From CAZLIC01 sp964559535 (GTDB taxonomy: Bacteria; Pseudomonadota; Alphaproteobacteria; Rhodobacterales; Rhodobacteraceae): a stretch of 25,401 nucleotides of DNA. This document shows, piece after piece, positions 23,791 through 25,401 of this stretch. Under the pieces are notes generated by a model that worked only from the letters and a program-made list of their open reading frames with translations, did no database searches and had not been told where the DNA came from. The DNA lies in the NCBI GenBank assembly GCA_964559535.1, contig CAZLIC010000068.1, positions 1-25,401 on the forward strand, read 5' to 3'. Both the position numbers and the translations under genes were made by a program. Every line of letters starts with the position of its first letter. The stretch's first letter is position 1.

Positions 23791-25377
23791 CTAATCCTGC
23801 GCGTGGAAGAAGTTGTACACGGTTTCCGCCATCCCCTGGCTGATCCCGTCCACCGCCATCAGGTCGGGCAGGGCGGCGCGGGCCACGGCCTTTGCGCTGC
23901 CGAAATGCGCCAGAAGCGCGCGTTTGCGGGCTGCGCCGATGCCGGGAATATCGTCCAGCGGCGTCGCCCCCACGGCCTTGGCCCGCTTGGCCCGGTGCGC
24001 GCCGATGGCCCAGCGGTGCGCCTCGTCGCGCAGGCGCTGCACGAAGTACAGCACCGGGTGGTTGCGCGGCAGGGCGAAGGGCGGCTCACCGGGGCGGTGG
24101 AACTCCTCTTTGCCCGCGTCGCGGTCAATGCCCTTGGCCACGCCGACAAAGGGAATGTCATCGACGCCCAGTTCCGCCATGATCTCAGCCACCGCAGACA
24201 CCTGCCCGGCGCCGCCGTCGATCAGCAGAAGGTCAGGCCAGGTGTCGGTCTTGCGCTCGGGGTCTTCCTTCAGCAGGCGCTCGAAGCGGCGGTTCAGCAC
24301 TTCCTTCATCATGCCGAAGTCGTCATTGCCCGCCGCCGTCTTGATGTTGAACTTGCGGTACTGGCTTTTCAGGAACCCCTCGGCGCCGGCCACCACCATG
24401 CCGCCCACGGCATCCTTCCCCTGGATGTGGCTGTTGTCATACACCTCGATCCGCTTTGGCGGCGCGTCCAGCTCGAACGCCTCGGCCAGACCGGACAAGA
24501 GGGTGTTCTGCGTCGCCGCCTCGGACATCTTGCGCGCCAGGCTCTCGCGGGCATTGCGCGCGGCGTTCTCCACCAGCTCGGCCTTCTCGCCCCGCTGCGG
24601 CACCGCCAGTTCCACGCGGCGCCCGGCCCGGTCCGACAGGATCTCGACGATCAGATCCGGGTCTTCCACCCCATGCGACAGCAGGATCAGCCGGGGCGGT
24701 TCCTTGTCGTCATAGAACTGCGCAAGAAAGGCCTGCAGCACCTCGGGTTCGTCGGCGCCGGCGGTTTTCGGGTAGAAGTCGCGGTTGCCCCAGCTCTGGT
24801 TCGCGCGGATGAAGAACACCTGCACGCAGGCCTGCCCGCCCTCCATGTGCAGCGCCACCACATCGGCCTCGGCCACGCCGCGCGGGTTGATGCCTTGCGT
24901 GGATTGCACCGCCGTCAGCGCACGGATGCGGTCGCGCAGCGCCGCGGCGCGCTCGAACTCCATGGCTTCCGAGGCGGCCTGCATCTGCGCCGCAAGGTCG
25001 GACTGCACGGTGGTGGTCTTGCCCTCCAGGAACCGGCGGGCGTCAGACACAAGATCGTTGTAGTCATCCTTGCGGATCCGGCCCACACAGGGCGCGCTGC
25101 AGCGCTTGATCTGGTGCAGCAGGCAGGGGCGGGTGCGGCTTTCGAACATGCTGTCGGAACAGTTGCGCAGCAGGAACACCTTCTGCAGCTGGTTCAGCGT
25201 GCGGTTCACCGCGCCCGCACTGGCGAAGGGGCCGAAGTAGTGACCCTTCTCGGATTTCTTTCCGCGGTGCTTCTTGATCTGCGGGAAGTCGGTCTCGGCC
25301 GAAATCAGGATGTTCGGAAACGACTTGTCGTCGCGCAGCAGCACGTAGATCAATTGGGCGAGGTCGAAGGCTTGCAT
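23791..25377 (-). CDS. uvrC: UvrC excinuclease subunit, lacking N-terminal GIY-YIG domain
   Basis: Predicted 528 residues; UvrC is usually about 600. UvrC makes both incisions around DNA lesions in nucleotide excision repair with UvrA and UvrB. Homology begins abruptly at VLLRDDKSFP (residue 12). Cys73, Cys85, Cys93 and Cys97 keep the 12-8-4 spacing of the E. coli iron-sulfur ligands. A UVR helix that contacts UvrB (about 127-153), the RNase H-like endonuclease (YDNSHIQG, LIDGGAGQ, RDEAHRWAI) and a C-terminal helix-hairpin-helix pair follow. The roughly 90-residue GIY-YIG nuclease for the 3' cut is missing. An in-frame TGA stands at 25390-25392, upstream of an ATG with GAGGAG five bases before it. 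Truncation, frameshift, rearrangement or assembly error are all possible. Confidence 0.85.
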   Translation of the reverse strand: MQAFDLAQLIYVLLRDDKSFPNILISAETDFPQIKKHRGKKSEKGHYFGPFASAGAVNRTLNQLQKVFLLRNCSDSMFESRTRPCLLHQIKRCSAPCVGRIRKDDYNDLVSDARRFLEGKTTTVQSDLAAQMQAASEAMEFERAAALRDRIRALTAVQSTQGINPRGVAEADVVALHMEGGQACVQVFFIRANQSWGNRDFYPKTAGADEPEVLQAFLAQFYDDKEPPRLILLSHGVEDPDLIVEILSDRAGRRVELAVPQRGEKAELVENAARNARESLARKMSEAATQNTLLSGLAEAFELDAPPKRIEVYDNSHIQGKDAVGGMVVAGAEGFLKSQYRKFNIKTAAGNDDFGMMKEVLNRRFERLLKEDPERKTDTWPDLLLIDGGAGQVSAVAEIMAELGVDDIPFVGVAKGIDRDAGKEEFHRPGEPPFALPRNHPVLYFVQRLRDEAHRWAIGAHRAKRAKAVGATPLDDIPGIGAARKRALLAHFGSAKAVARAALPDLMAVDGISQGMAETVYNFFHAQD

Positions 25378-25382
25378 AGTGA

Positions 25383-25388
25383 CTCCTC
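25383..25388 (-). promoter_or_regulatory. Ribosome-binding site for truncated uvrC start
   Basis: GAGGAG on the minus strand, five bases before the ATG at 25377 and just after an in-frame TGA. If real, it would allow the UvrC fragment without GIY-YIG domain to be translated on its own. Confidence 0.45.
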
Positions 25389-25401
25389 GTCATTGCCAGG
25401 A

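Overview
The window comes from a GC-rich alphaproteobacterium. The gene set, protein sequences and suc-lpd layout point to the Rhodobacteraceae/Paracoccaceae; genus cannot be fixed from sequence alone. It is chromosomal: a 2-oxoglutarate dehydrogenase/succinyl-CoA synthetase operon with accessory genes, plus uvrC and a phosphohexomutase. No tRNA, rRNA, IS element or CRISPR was seen.

Layout. (1) 51-4173, minus strand: two RTX-type secreted calcium-binding proteins flank a class III aminotransferase. Both RTX proteins carry exactly 36 uninterrupted nonapeptides starting at residue 12. (2) 4318-6222, plus strand: a small SAM-dependent methyltransferase and an exported protein of unknown function with an EF-hand-like loop. 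(3) 6223-6400: the presumed suc operon control region, with two perfect TGTGATCACA palindromes 21 bp apart. (4) 6401-21883, plus strand: sucC, six accessory genes, sucD, sucA, sucB, a small membrane protein, a MAPEG protein and lpd, followed by an overlapping ASCH-domain gene to 22320. (5) 22341-25377, minus strand: a phosphoglucomutase/phosphomannomutase-family gene and uvrC. The uvrC frame is closed by a stop before its N-terminal GIY-YIG nuclease domain.

The most unusual part is the roughly 6.7 kb between sucC and sucD. These two genes encode the two subunits of one enzyme and are normally adjacent or close. Here the gap holds two four-cysteine exported paralogues around an orphan ribbon-helix-helix antitoxin, then three tandem sulfotransferase-like genes. 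The last of these is an 827-residue protein with two sulfotransferase domains. All three share a homologous catalytic core and carry a strongly basic low-complexity arm (GK-rich, RP-rich or AK/RK-rich) containing a recurring arginine-rich motif. No other convincing promoter was seen in the gap apart from a likely antitoxin operator, so these genes are probably at least partly co-transcribed with TCA-cycle genes. GC-rich hairpins precede sucD, sucA and sucB and could tune subunit ratios.

The core genes cooperate directly. SucA, SucB and Lpd form the 2-oxoglutarate dehydrogenase complex, which makes succinyl-CoA; SucCD converts it to succinate with nucleotide triphosphate formation. The role of the sulfotransferase cluster, its acceptor and its PAPS supply cannot be read from this window.
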